Part shown: one piece after another, positions 14,529 to 24,075 of the stretch
How the letters are laid out: every line of letters starts with the position of its first letter
How positions within the stretch are numbered: the first letter of the stretch is position 1
NCBI GenBank assembly: GCA_002397155.1
Contig: DGZR01000079.1
Span: 424-64,423, forward strand
Direction of reading: 5' to 3'
Length of the DNA stretch: 64,000 bases
Source: Firmicutes bacterium UBA4975
GTDB taxonomy: Bacteria; Bacillota; Proteinivoracia; UBA4975
Program-made: the position numbers and the translations under genes
Notes under the pieces: model-generated
Database searches by the model: none
What the model was told of the DNA's origin: nothing
The model's input: the letters and a program-made list of their open reading frames with translations, nothing else

Positions 14529-16445
14529 ATGGCCGTTGCTTCAAAAATCCTGCTGCTTCTCCCCAGATCAAGCGCTTATAAAAAAATAGTTCATGAAGCC
14601 CTGGAAAGTTTCAACTTGGATCTGTCTATTGAAATAGAAACAAGGGAAGTTTCAATAGCGGATATGACCGCTAATATTGATAAAGATGCGATAGACGCTG
14701 TGATAGTCCGTAGCTTGGGAGCGAAAATATTTGACCGGGAAGTACCGCAGATCCCGGTAGTGACTGTGGACATCCGGGATATTGAACTATTGGGAGCTTT
14801 ATACCGGGCCAAAACTGCAGGAGCCAACACGGTGGCAATAATCGACTATTATTATAATAAGAACCTTTTCGACCTGGATCTTATTGAGGAATTGTTAAAG
14901 ATTAAGCTGGTGCGAATTTTCCTCCGCAGATTTGATGATTGGTCAGAGATACATAGTAATCTTGTTAAGGCGGTGGGAGCTGGGGTGGAGGCTATAGTCA
15001 GCCAGTGGGTGTTTATTACAAACGAGGCAGCTAAATACGGTTTTTCCACCGAAGTTGCTTACTGCAGTAAGGAAAATGTGGTAAAATCTATCAACCAAGC
15101 GCGTAAGATCGCTTTATCCAAGGCCTATGAAAAGAAGCAGAAAGAGAAGTTTGCTGCAGTTGTAGACGGTGTTTCAGACTCGATCATCGTTATCGATGAT
15201 AACGGTCTGGTAAATCATGTGAATCCCTCAGCTAGAAAGATAATCGAGGAAAAATATATTGGGAAAAGTATTCTTGCTTGCCCTCCGGAACACATTTTGC
15301 GATTCCTGTATGGAAACGGCAACGAGAGTGACTATGAATATGTGACCGCTGACAATGAGATGTACGTTGTTTCTCGAAAGAAACTACCCTCAGATAAAGG
15401 AGAAGAGACGGTTATTTTCTTCCAGCCGGCAAAGAATATTGTCCGTGCGGAGAAAAATATCCGAAGAAAGTTAAGCGCGTACAGAGGTTTTCATGCCAAG
15501 TACTTGCTGCAAAACATTGTGGGCAACTCGGATAGTCTTAGTCGGGTTTTGGGTGAAGCTACCCATTTTGCCCGTTCAGATGCAACTATTCTAATCTTCG
15601 GTGAAAGCGGAACGGGAAAAGAACTATTCGCCCATGGTATCCATATGGAAAGCAATCGCGCTTCGGGTCCTTTTGTGCCAGTTAACTGCGCATCCATACC
15701 CAAGACCTTAGTTGAAAGCGAACTATTTGGCTATGAAGAAGGAGCTTTTACTGGTGCTCAAAAAGGCGGTAAACCAGGTTTTTTTGAACTTGCCGACAAC
15801 GGCACTATTTTTATAGATGAGATTGGAGATCTGGGGTTAAGCAGTCAAGCGAGGTTGCTCAGGGCTTTGCAAGAGATGGAAGTAGTTCGGCTGGGGGGGA
15901 CTCAAATCATCCCAATCAACGCTCGGATAATTGCTGCAACTAACAAGGACTTGCGGGAAGAAATCCGGGCTGGTAATTTTCGGCAGGACCTGTATTACCG
16001 ACTTAATGTATTAAGTTTGAATGTGCCGCCCTTGAGAGAACGGAAGGAAGACATCCCCTTATTGTTCATGCACTTTATAAATACTGTTTCCAAGCGAATT
16101 AATATAGAACCGGTGAATTTTAGTCCGGAAGAAGTGGAAAGGCTGAAGGAATACCACTGGCCAGGCAATGTGAGGGAACTAGAGAACTTTGTCGAAAGGC
16201 TTCTTGCCTTGGGCGGGGACGTACCCTTTGGCCGGTTAGTCGATTCACTAATAGGGTGCAGGGACAGCCTGGGTAGCGAGCCGGGGGAGATATCTATTCG
16301 CTTGGATTCACTGAAGAACATGGAAAGGCAAATGATTCAAGAAGCACAGAGAGTGTTTGGGGCTAACCGGACTGAACTTGCCAGAGTTCTGGGGATTAGT
16401 CGGCAAACGCTTTGGAATAAATTTAAAGAAATTAATACTTTCTAG
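14529..16445 (+). CDS. Sigma-54-dependent transcriptional activator (PrpR_N-PAS-AAA+-Fis)
   Basis: The 638-residue protein has four parts. Residues about 1-190 resemble the PrpR N-terminal sensory domain found in propionate-type activators. Residues about 205-300 look like a PAS domain (VVDGVSDSIIVIDDNGLVNHVNPSA). The AAA+ domain follows at about 335-565, with Walker A GESGTGKE, the sigma-54 contact loop GAFTGA, Walker B IFIDEIGDL and the R-finger region. A Fis-type helix-turn-helix ends the protein (NRTELARVLGISRQTLWNKFKE). AAGGAGG lies nine bases before the ATG. It is the obvious candidate to drive the sigma-54 sites at 10211-10411, sensing a small acid or acyl compound through its N-terminus. 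Confidence 0.9.
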   Translation: MAVASKILLLLPRSSAYKKIVHEALESFNLDLSIEIETREVSIADMTANIDKDAIDAVIVRSLGAKIFDREVPQIPVVTVDIRDIELLGALYRAKTAGANTVAIIDYYYNKNLFDLDLIEELLKIKLVRIFLRRFDDWSEIHSNLVKAVGAGVEAIVSQWVFITNEAAKYGFSTEVAYCSKENVVKSINQARKIALSKAYEKKQKEKFAAVVDGVSDSIIVIDDNGLVNHVNPSARKIIEEKYIGKSILACPPEHILRFLYGNGNESDYEYVTADNEMYVVSRKKLPSDKGEETVIFFQPAKNIVRAEKNIRRKLSAYRGFHAKYLLQNIVGNSDSLSRVLGEATHFARSDATILIFGESGTGKELFAHGIHMESNRASGPFVPVNCASIPKTLVESELFGYEEGAFTGAQKGGKPGFFELADNGTIFIDEIGDLGLSSQARLLRALQEMEVVRLGGTQIIPINARIIAATNKDLREEIRAGNFRQDLYYRLNVLSLNVPPLRERKEDIPLLFMHFINTVSKRINIEPVNFSPEEVERLKEYHWPGNVRELENFVERLLALGGDVPFGRLVDSLIGCRDSLGSEPGEISIRLDSLKNMERQMIQEAQRVFGANRTELARVLGISRQTLWNKFKEINTF

Positions 16446-16504
16446 ATCAAAAAGTTTTCAGATACATTTATTTTTTCTTTCTCCGATCTAGACTATAACA
16501 GCCC

Positions 16505-16533
16505 TTGCAACGGGGCTTGGCCTGTGATATTAT
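16505..16533 (+). promoter_or_regulatory. Sigma-A promoter for the rplU operon
   Basis: TTGCAA (16505-16510), 17 bases, then TATTAT (16528-16533). It lies about 90 bp before the rplU start, leaving a structured leader. Confidence 0.65.
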
Positions 16534-16539
16534 TGCGGT

Positions 16540-16620
16540 TGGAGTTATAACCGCTCGAACCGGGCTTTAAAAGCCTTTTGGCTGCCTGGGTTTGGCGAGT
16601 ACCTGCATTGGAGGTGTAAA
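16540..16620 (+). ncRNA. Ribosomal protein L21 leader (candidate cis-regulatory RNA)
   Basis: The leader between the promoter and rplU can fold. CTCGAACC (16554-16561) can pair with the GGTT...CGAG of 16589-16599, enclosing a small GGCTTT/AAAGCC hairpin. Its place directly before rplU, and a GGCGAGTACC-like segment, fit the Bacillota L21 leader family. I cannot run a covariance model, so this is a moderate-confidence call. Confidence 0.5.
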
Positions 16621-16622
16621 CC

Positions 16623-16940
16623 ATGTACGCTATTATCGAAAATGGTGGCAAACAGTACCGTGTCTCCAAGGGGGATGTGGTCCTCCTGGAAAAAGTTGCG
16701 GCTCAGCCGGGGGACACTCTTTCCCTGCCGGAGGTTCTGGCGGTGGAGTCCGAGGGCAAGCTGCACCTGGGTAAGCCCTACCTGGAAAATGCCAGCATCA
16801 CTGCCCGGGTCATTGGCCAGGGCAAGGCCAAAAAAATCGTCATCTTTAAGTACAAAGCCAAGAAAAACTATCGACGCAAGACTGGCCATCGCCAGCCCTT
16901 TACCAAGGTGGCGATTGAAAGCATCAACTTTGCCCAATGA
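16623..16940 (+). CDS. rplU: 50S ribosomal protein L21
   Basis: The 105-residue protein begins MYAIIENGGKQYRVSKGD and ends with the KNYRRKTGHRQPFTKV block, both diagnostic of bL21, which binds 23S rRNA in the large subunit. The length is normal (about 103). GGAGG lies nine bases before the ATG. The stop overlaps the start of prp by four bases, in the conserved order rplU-prp-rpmA. Confidence 0.97.
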   Translation: MYAIIENGGKQYRVSKGDVVLLEKVAAQPGDTLSLPEVLAVESEGKLHLGKPYLENASITARVIGQGKAKKIVIFKYKAKKNYRRKTGHRQPFTKVAIESINFAQ

Positions 16941-17266
16941 TTGAGGTCAGGTTTTACCGGAGCGGGCAGTCCCTGCAAGGTTTTTCTGCCCAGGGCCACG
17001 CGGATTTTAGCGACCGGGGCACCGACATCGTCTGTTCGGCATTTTCCGCCCTCAGCCAGACGGCTATTTTGGCACTGGACCAGGTGGCGGGCGTGACGCC
17101 GGAATGGAAGCGGCGGGATGGGTTTGTCCAGTGCCGGGTCCCGGAGGGCCTGGTCGGGGATTGCAGTTTTGCAACCCAGGTGATATTCAAGACCTTTTTG
17201 ACAGGCCTGGAGCACATCGCCTGTCAGTATCCGGGTTTTTTCAGGGTAAGCTATGAGGAGGTGTAA
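16937..17266 (+). CDS. prp: Ribosomal-processing cysteine protease Prp
   Basis: The 109-residue protein is small and alpha/beta, with the catalytic pair of the Prp family: His21 in QGHADF and Cys33 in TDIVCSAFSAL. Prp removes the N-terminal extension of L27 before ribosome assembly. The substrate gene lies three bases downstream and has the matching extension. The start overlaps rplU (ATGA). Confidence 0.93.
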   Translation: MIEVRFYRSGQSLQGFSAQGHADFSDRGTDIVCSAFSALSQTAILALDQVAGVTPEWKRRDGFVQCRVPEGLVGDCSFATQVIFKTFLTGLEHIACQYPGFFRVSYEEV

Positions 17267-17269
17267 CCG

Positions 17270-17566
17270 ATGTTCAAAATAGATCTGCAGTTGTTTGCCT
17301 CGAAAAAGGGTGTGGGCAGTTCCAAGAACGGCCGGGACTCAATCGCCAAGCGCCTTGGGGTCAAGAGCCAGGACGGTCAGTTTGTCACCGCCGGTTCCAT
17401 CTTGGTTCGCCAGAGGGGGACAAAGATCCATCCCGGCGCCAATGTGGGCCTGGGCGGCGATGACACTCTTTTTGCGAAGATTGACGGGGTAGTTGCCTTT
17501 GAAGGCAATGGGGCCCGGGGACGCAAGAGAGTCAGCGTTTATCCTGACGCTAAAGCGGCAATATAA
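17270..17566 (+). CDS. rpmA: 50S ribosomal protein L27 precursor with cleavable extension
   Basis: The 98-residue protein begins [14 protein letters not shown]. The KIDLQLFA portion is the extension removed by Prp, with cleavage expected between Phe9 and Ala10, exposing the A-SKKG end that reaches the peptidyl-transferase centre. The remainder ([33 protein letters not shown]) is standard bL27. GGAGG lies eight bases upstream, and a terminator follows directly. Confidence 0.97.
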   Translation: MFKIDLQLFASKKGVGSSKNGRDSIAKRLGVKSQDGQFVTAGSILVRQRGTKIHPGANVGLGGDDTLFAKIDGVVAFEGNGARGRKRVSVYPDAKAAI

Positions 17567-19502
<1,936 letters not shown>

Positions 19503-19525
19503 AAGGGAACAAAGGGGGGTGCAAG

Positions 19526-20713
19526 ATGCAGTACCTGCCCCGGTCCAGCCGTTTTAGGTCCCGGCGCAAAGGAGTCAACTTTAAAAAGCTGGGCACAATA
19601 ATTGCCCTGGCAGTATTCTTGATCGCTGCCCTGGCTTTTGTGCGCTATTATTCCCTGTACGCCGCCCTCAAAGAGCCGGCGGTTCCCGCTGTCTGGCGCC
19701 CCGAAGGGGGTCGGGTTCAGATCTTGCTGGCCGGTCGCCACAACAATAAGATTACGGCTTGCACCGTCCTCTCCATATCGGCGGAGGAAGGGGTGCCCGT
19801 CAGTATCCTCCGCCTGCCTGCCGCCACCCTCCTAGGTGGCTTGGCGGCTGCCGATTCTCTTGCCGAAGTGTACGGCCAAATGGGAATTGAAAAGATGATC
19901 GAGGGGGTGGACGGGCTCCTGGCCGGGCGGCTGCCCATAAGCCACTACCTGGTCTACGACGTCCAGGGCCTTGCCGAAATCGTCACTGCTCTGGAACCGG
20001 TGAAGATAAACCTGCCGGAAAAATTCCAGGTCAGGGCGGGGGACACCGATTATATTTTTGGGCCCGGCGACCGGGAAATCACCGGCGGGGACATAGTTCC
20101 CCTCATCGCCTCGGACACCGATTTTTTGGCGGCCAGCTTTTGGGCAGAAAAATCCCTGCTGGTGCAGGTCGTGAATCAGCTCTTTTCTTTTAATCACATC
20201 AGTTACTATGTGCGCAACATGGGGGCTATCTCCGACGCGTATGAAACTGATTTAGAACCCCGCCAGCTCGCCCGGCTGCGCGACACCTTGCAAGCTCTGG
20301 AATGGGAAGACCGCCGGTACTCGGTTTTGCCGGGACGCTGGCTGGTTTCGGAGGATCAGCGCTTTTGGGCGGGGGACGAGGGCATGATCGAGATGAGCTT
20401 ACGCCAGATTATTGAGAATATCCCGAGCTACGACAAAGCGGCCCTGAAAGTGGACATCTTCAATGGCAACGGGATCAGCGGTTTTGCCGGAAAAACCGCC
20501 GACCGGCTGCGGGAAAGAGGCTACAATGTGGGCCAGGTGGGCAACACGGACACTACCCAGGTCACTCAAGTATACTACCAACAGGAGTATCTTTTAGCGG
20601 CCATAGAAATTTCCTTGCTCCTGGATACCGAGGCAGTTCTCATCCAGGATCGGTACTATGACAGCAACAATCCGGTCTCGGTCGTTTTGGGACTTGACTT
20701 AGCAGGGAGGTAG
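19526..20713 (+). CDS. Membrane-anchored LCP-like protein with LytR_C domain, apparently non-catalytic
   Basis: The 395-residue protein has one N-terminal membrane helix (about residues 22-42) and the rest outside. Residues about 70-220 resemble a LytR-CpsA-Psr domain: VSILRLPAATLLG sits where catalytic LCP proteins have SIPRDT, and SHYLVYDVQGLAEIVTAL matches the HYVxVDFxGF helix. The Arg-Asp pair needed for lipid-phosphate binding is absent. Residues about 310-395 form a LytR_C domain (KVDIFNGNGISGFAGKTADRL). Its place between nadD and rsfS is where LCP genes sit in many Clostridia. A structural or regulatory role in the cell wall is more likely than ligase activity. Confidence 0.7.
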   Translation: MQYLPRSSRFRSRRKGVNFKKLGTIIALAVFLIAALAFVRYYSLYAALKEPAVPAVWRPEGGRVQILLAGRHNNKITACTVLSISAEEGVPVSILRLPAATLLGGLAAADSLAEVYGQMGIEKMIEGVDGLLAGRLPISHYLVYDVQGLAEIVTALEPVKINLPEKFQVRAGDTDYIFGPGDREITGGDIVPLIASDTDFLAASFWAEKSLLVQVVNQLFSFNHISYYVRNMGAISDAYETDLEPRQLARLRDTLQALEWEDRRYSVLPGRWLVSEDQRFWAGDEGMIEMSLRQIIENIPSYDKAALKVDIFNGNGISGFAGKTADRLRERGYNVGQVGNTDTTQVTQVYYQQEYLLAAIEISLLLDTEAVLIQDRYYDSNNPVSVVLGLDLAGR

Positions 20714-20716
20714 CAT

Positions 20717-21034
20717 ATGCAAAAACCGCAGGCAGTGACCCTGGCCAGCAACGCTGCGGCAGAAAAGAAAGCCACGGAGGTCAAGGTCCTGAAAATTCAG
20801 GCCTCTTTTACCGATTACTTTATTCTCGCCACGGGACTCAATCGGGTCCACACCAAGTCCCTGGCGGATTACATCGAGGAGACCCTGGCCGAGGGGGATT
20901 TTTACCCTTTCAGCCGGGAGGGCTATGAAGAAGGGGAATGGATTCTCCTGGACTACCTGGACTTTGTCGTCCATGTATTTACTCCGGAGGCTAGGGACTA
21001 CTACCAGCTAGAGAGGTTGTGGCAGCGGGGATGA
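20717..21034 (+). CDS. rsfS: Ribosomal silencing factor RsfS
   Basis: The 105-residue protein contains KKATEVKVLKIQASFTDYFILATG, VHTKSLADYIEE and the C-terminal WILLDYLDFVVHVFTPEARDYYQLERLW block (each read in parts), the DUF143/RsfS signature. RsfS binds L14 and blocks subunit joining when nutrients are scarce. It starts four bases after the LCP-like stop with GGGAGG upstream, and its stop overlaps the methyltransferase start. Confidence 0.94.
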   Translation: MQKPQAVTLASNAAAEKKATEVKVLKIQASFTDYFILATGLNRVHTKSLADYIEETLAEGDFYPFSREGYEEGEWILLDYLDFVVHVFTPEARDYYQLERLWQRG

Positions 21035-21768
21035 GGAGGGACCCTTATGCCCGCCTGGCCCGGCACTACGATCTGCTCATGGCCGACCTGCCCTACCGGC
21101 GTTGGATTAGCTTTATCGCGGCTTTTGCCCGCAAGATAGGGCCCGCTCCCCTGATTGCCGATGCTGGTTGCGGCACTGGTACCGTCGCCTTGGGCCTCAT
21201 ACAGCGGGGCTATTCTGTCCTGGGCTGGGACCGTTCTCCGGAAATGCTGGCCCAAGCCTCGTACAAGGCCCAGGAGATGGGCCTGTCCCTGCCCCTGTGG
21301 CAGGGGGAACTGGCCAGCCTGCCCCCGCGGGCCGACCTGGTAATTTCAACCTGCGACGGCCTCAACCACCTGCTTTCCAGCGGCCAGGTCGTTGATTTTT
21401 TTATTCGGGTCCGGGATTGCCTGGCCCCCGGCGGCGGCTTGCTCTTTGACATAAACAGCGAATACCGCTACCGGCGGCTGTTGGGCAACCGGGTTTTTTC
21501 CTGGGAAAGGGCGGGGTTGGACTTGGTCTGGCGCAACCGCTATGTCCCTCCTTTTAACATTGCCGACATCGACCTGTACTGGCGGGAGGAGGGAGACTCT
21601 TGGGCCAAGACCTCCCTTACCATCCGCCAGCGTTGTCATTCCCTGTCGTCCCTGGTATACTATCTTGAGCAGGCAGGTTTTCGGCTGGAGGGGGTGTGGG
21701 AAGATTACCGGACCCGCGCCATCGCCCCCGACACCCGGAGACTGACCCTTGCCGCTAGAAAAGCCTAG
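21031..21768 (+). CDS. Class I SAM-dependent methyltransferase
   Basis: The 245-residue protein has the SAM-binding glycine motif DAGCGTGTVALGL (about residues 48-60), an acidic residue after strand 2 (GWDRSPEML), and STCDGLNHLL (about 105), as in small-molecule or protein methyltransferases that follow rsfS in many Clostridia. YARLARHYDLLMADLPYRRW at the N-terminus is a typical cap. The ATG at 21031 overlaps the rsfS stop. The methyl acceptor is unknown. Confidence 0.8.
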   Translation: MRRDPYARLARHYDLLMADLPYRRWISFIAAFARKIGPAPLIADAGCGTGTVALGLIQRGYSVLGWDRSPEMLAQASYKAQEMGLSLPLWQGELASLPPRADLVISTCDGLNHLLSSGQVVDFFIRVRDCLAPGGGLLFDINSEYRYRRLLGNRVFSWERAGLDLVWRNRYVPPFNIADIDLYWREEGDSWAKTSLTIRQRCHSLSSLVYYLEQAGFRLEGVWEDYRTRAIAPDTRRLTLAARKA

Positions 21769-21781
21769 AAGGAGGAGCCCT

Positions 21782-21970
21782 ATGAAATTCACCAAGGAAA
21801 TGACAATCCGGGAAGCCCTGGATTTGGACTCCCGTAGCGCCGAGATATTTCAGGAGTTCGGCATGCACTGCATCGCCTGTCCCGTGGCCAGTGGCGAACC
21901 TATTGAAGAGGCGGCAATTGCCCACGGCATCGATGTGGAGACCCTCATCGAAAAACTGAACAAGTTGTAA
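21782..21970 (+). CDS. DUF1858 domain protein
   Basis: The 62-residue protein KFTKEMTIREALDLD...FGMHCIACPVASGEPIEEAA is a DUF1858 domain, a small helical fold often found alone or at the N-terminus of redox proteins. The two Cys (CIAC) are conserved in the stand-alone type. AAGGAGGAG precedes the ATG. It ends 10-12 bases before a terminator, so it closes the rsfS operon. The biochemical role is not known. Confidence 0.8.
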   Translation: MKFTKEMTIREALDLDSRSAEIFQEFGMHCIACPVASGEPIEEAAIAHGIDVETLIEKLNKL

Positions 21971-21994
21971 AAAAGCGCCGGGGGCGCTTTTTTT
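21971..21994 (+). terminator. Rho-independent terminator
   Basis: AAAAGCGCC (21971-21979) and GGCGCTTTT (21983-21991) form a 9-bp stem with a GGG loop and a following T-run. Confidence 0.85.
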
Positions 21995-22057
21995 GCAGGA
22001 TATCTTTTGAAATCTGCCGAATTAGAGCTCTATGGGACTGATTCGGGAGGGTAGGCT

Positions 22058-22582
22058 ATGGAGCTAAAAACAAAGGAACTGGCCTATCTAATAGTTCTGG
22101 CGGTTTTAATCGCTTCCCTGGGCGTGTGCAGCAGCCTGAAAGGGCGAGTGTTTCCGGAAAAAGCGCCCTTGGCGGGAGAAACGGCCGAACTGGCTGTGCA
22201 CGTGGCCGGAGCGGTAAAAAATCCGGGAGTCTACCTCCTGCCGGCGGGGAGCCGGATTCAGGACGCCATAGGGGCGGCCGGGGGCCCTTTGCCCGAAGGG
22301 GACATTCATCGCCTTAACTTAGCGGACATCTTGACCGACGGCAAAAAAGTGTACGTTCCCTGGACCCTAGATCACTCCGAAGAGGGAAGCGGCCTGGTCA
22401 ACATCAATACCGCCGACGCCCGGGAATTGGAGACCCTGCCCGGCATCGGGCCGGCCCGGGCGCAAAAGATCATCGAGTACCGGGAGCTTCGGGGCCCTTT
22501 TTCTTCAATTGAGGAAGTAATGAACGTGAGCACCATCGGCCCCAAGATCTTTGAGGGAATTCAGGAACTGATCACCTTTTAA
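22058..22582 (+). CDS. comEA: ComEA-like DNA-binding competence protein
   Basis: The 174-residue protein has an N-terminal membrane helix (about residues 9-26), a SLBB/Grixazone-type beta-grasp domain (VHVAGAVKNPGVYLLPAG, about 46-63), and a C-terminal helix-hairpin-helix pair (VNINTADARELETLPGIGPARAQKIIEYR). This is the ComEA layout: it is membrane-anchored and binds incoming double-stranded DNA outside the cell. comEC lies 1.5 kb downstream, separated by a gene on the opposite strand. Confidence 0.92.
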   Translation: MELKTKELAYLIVLAVLIASLGVCSSLKGRVFPEKAPLAGETAELAVHVAGAVKNPGVYLLPAGSRIQDAIGAAGGPLPEGDIHRLNLADILTDGKKVYVPWTLDHSEEGSGLVNINTADARELETLPGIGPARAQKIIEYRELRGPFSSIEEVMNVSTIGPKIFEGIQELITF

Positions 22583-22611
22583 AAAAAAGGCCCTTGCGAG
22601 CCTTTTACTTA
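22582..22611. terminator. Bidirectional terminator between comEA and the SleB-like gene
   Basis: AAAAGGC and GCCTTTT form a stem around a short loop. T-runs appear on both strands, and the genes on each side converge here. Confidence 0.65.
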
Positions 22612-23352
22612 CTTGGCAAAGACGTGGTTGCCGATGCGGGCGACGATTGGCCGGGAGCGGATCCACTGATTAGTGGCTGTGACGGGGTTATAGTAGTACA
22701 CGGCCCCGTTGGTAGGATCGATGCCGTCTATGGCCTGCTGGGCCGCCTGGTAGGCGGTCTGGTTGGGAGTGAGCCAGAACTGGCCGTCATTTACCGCCGT
22801 AATCGCCCAGGGCTGGTAGATGACGCCGGCGATGGTGCTGGGGAAATCGGGGTGGGCCACTCGGTTGAGGATGACCGCCGCCACAGCCACTTGGCCCAGG
22901 AAGGGTTCTCCTCTCGCTTCGCTGTACACGGCCCTGGCCAGCAGATCCAGTTCTTGGGACGAAACGGGAACGGACTTTATGTCAGAAACACTGGCGCTGG
23001 GAATGACGAGCTTGTCCCCAACGTATATAATAGTTCCCTTGATGTTGTTTGCCCGGGTTATGGCTTCAATGCTTGTCCCATAACGCTGTGCCAAAAGAAA
23101 AAGGCTGTCGCCCCGGACTACGGTATGCTCAACGGGGATGTCCATGGTTGCGCCGGCAATGATAAGGTCGCTGCTGAGATTGTTGGCAATTTTCAAGCTG
23201 TCGATGGATACGGCATAGGCCCGGGAAATCTTCCACAGGCTGTCTCCCGGCTGTATCTTGTACTGCAGTCCGAAGACAGGTGCCGCGAATAACAGGCAGA
23301 TGCACACCGCCAGGGCGATGGTCTCTGGTATTCGCCGGAATCTTTTCGTCAA
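22609..23352 (-). CDS. LysM-LysM-SleB cell wall hydrolase (spore cortex-lytic type)
   Basis: The 247-residue protein has a signal peptide (residues about 1-28). Two LysM peptidoglycan-binding repeats follow (YKIQPGDSLWKISRAY at about 31 and HTVVRGDSLFLLAQRY at about 76). A SleB/Hydrolase_2 domain comes last (LLARAVYSEARGEPFLGQVAVAAVILNRV in two blocks, about 137-165), containing the catalytic Glu of SleB/CwlJ. This family degrades spore cortex or vegetative wall. The start is TTG at 23352, with AGGGGG nine bases upstream. A sequence resembling a forespore (sigma-F/G) promoter is noted at 23374-23403. Confidence 0.9.
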   Translation of the reverse strand: MTKRFRRIPETIALAVCICLLFAAPVFGLQYKIQPGDSLWKISRAYAVSIDSLKIANNLSSDLIIAGATMDIPVEHTVVRGDSLFLLAQRYGTSIEAITRANNIKGTIIYVGDKLVIPSASVSDIKSVPVSSQELDLLARAVYSEARGEPFLGQVAVAAVILNRVAHPDFPSTIAGVIYQPWAITAVNDGQFWLTPNQTAYQAAQQAIDGIDPTNGAVYYYNPVTATNQWIRSRPIVARIGNHVFAK

Positions 23353-23373
23353 AATTACCAGCCCCCTAATTGT

Positions 23374-23403
23374 GATAATGCTGATTATATAAGATAATAG
23401 TCA
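23374..23403 (-). promoter_or_regulatory. Possible forespore sigma-F/G promoter for the SleB-like gene
   Basis: On the minus strand TGACTA, 17 bases, then CATTATC. The match to the sigma-G pattern TGAATA / CATACTA is partial. It is plausible because of the gene's likely sporulation role. Confidence 0.3.
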
Positions 23404-23510
23404 ACATCCACAAAGGGCAAAATCCGTTAAATCCCGGGGTTAAGCTTGTCCCTTCCCGTGTTATGTTAACCAGTTGCTTGCTAATCGCATTATTTCAAGG
23501 CGATGGATAG

Positions 23511-24071
<561 letters not shown>

Positions 24072-24075
24072 GGCG

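Noticed and set aside
22594..23292. A 232-codon + strand frame opposite the SleB-like gene
   Set aside because: The minus strand encodes a clear LysM-LysM-SleB protein; the + frame is low-complexity and has no start signal.
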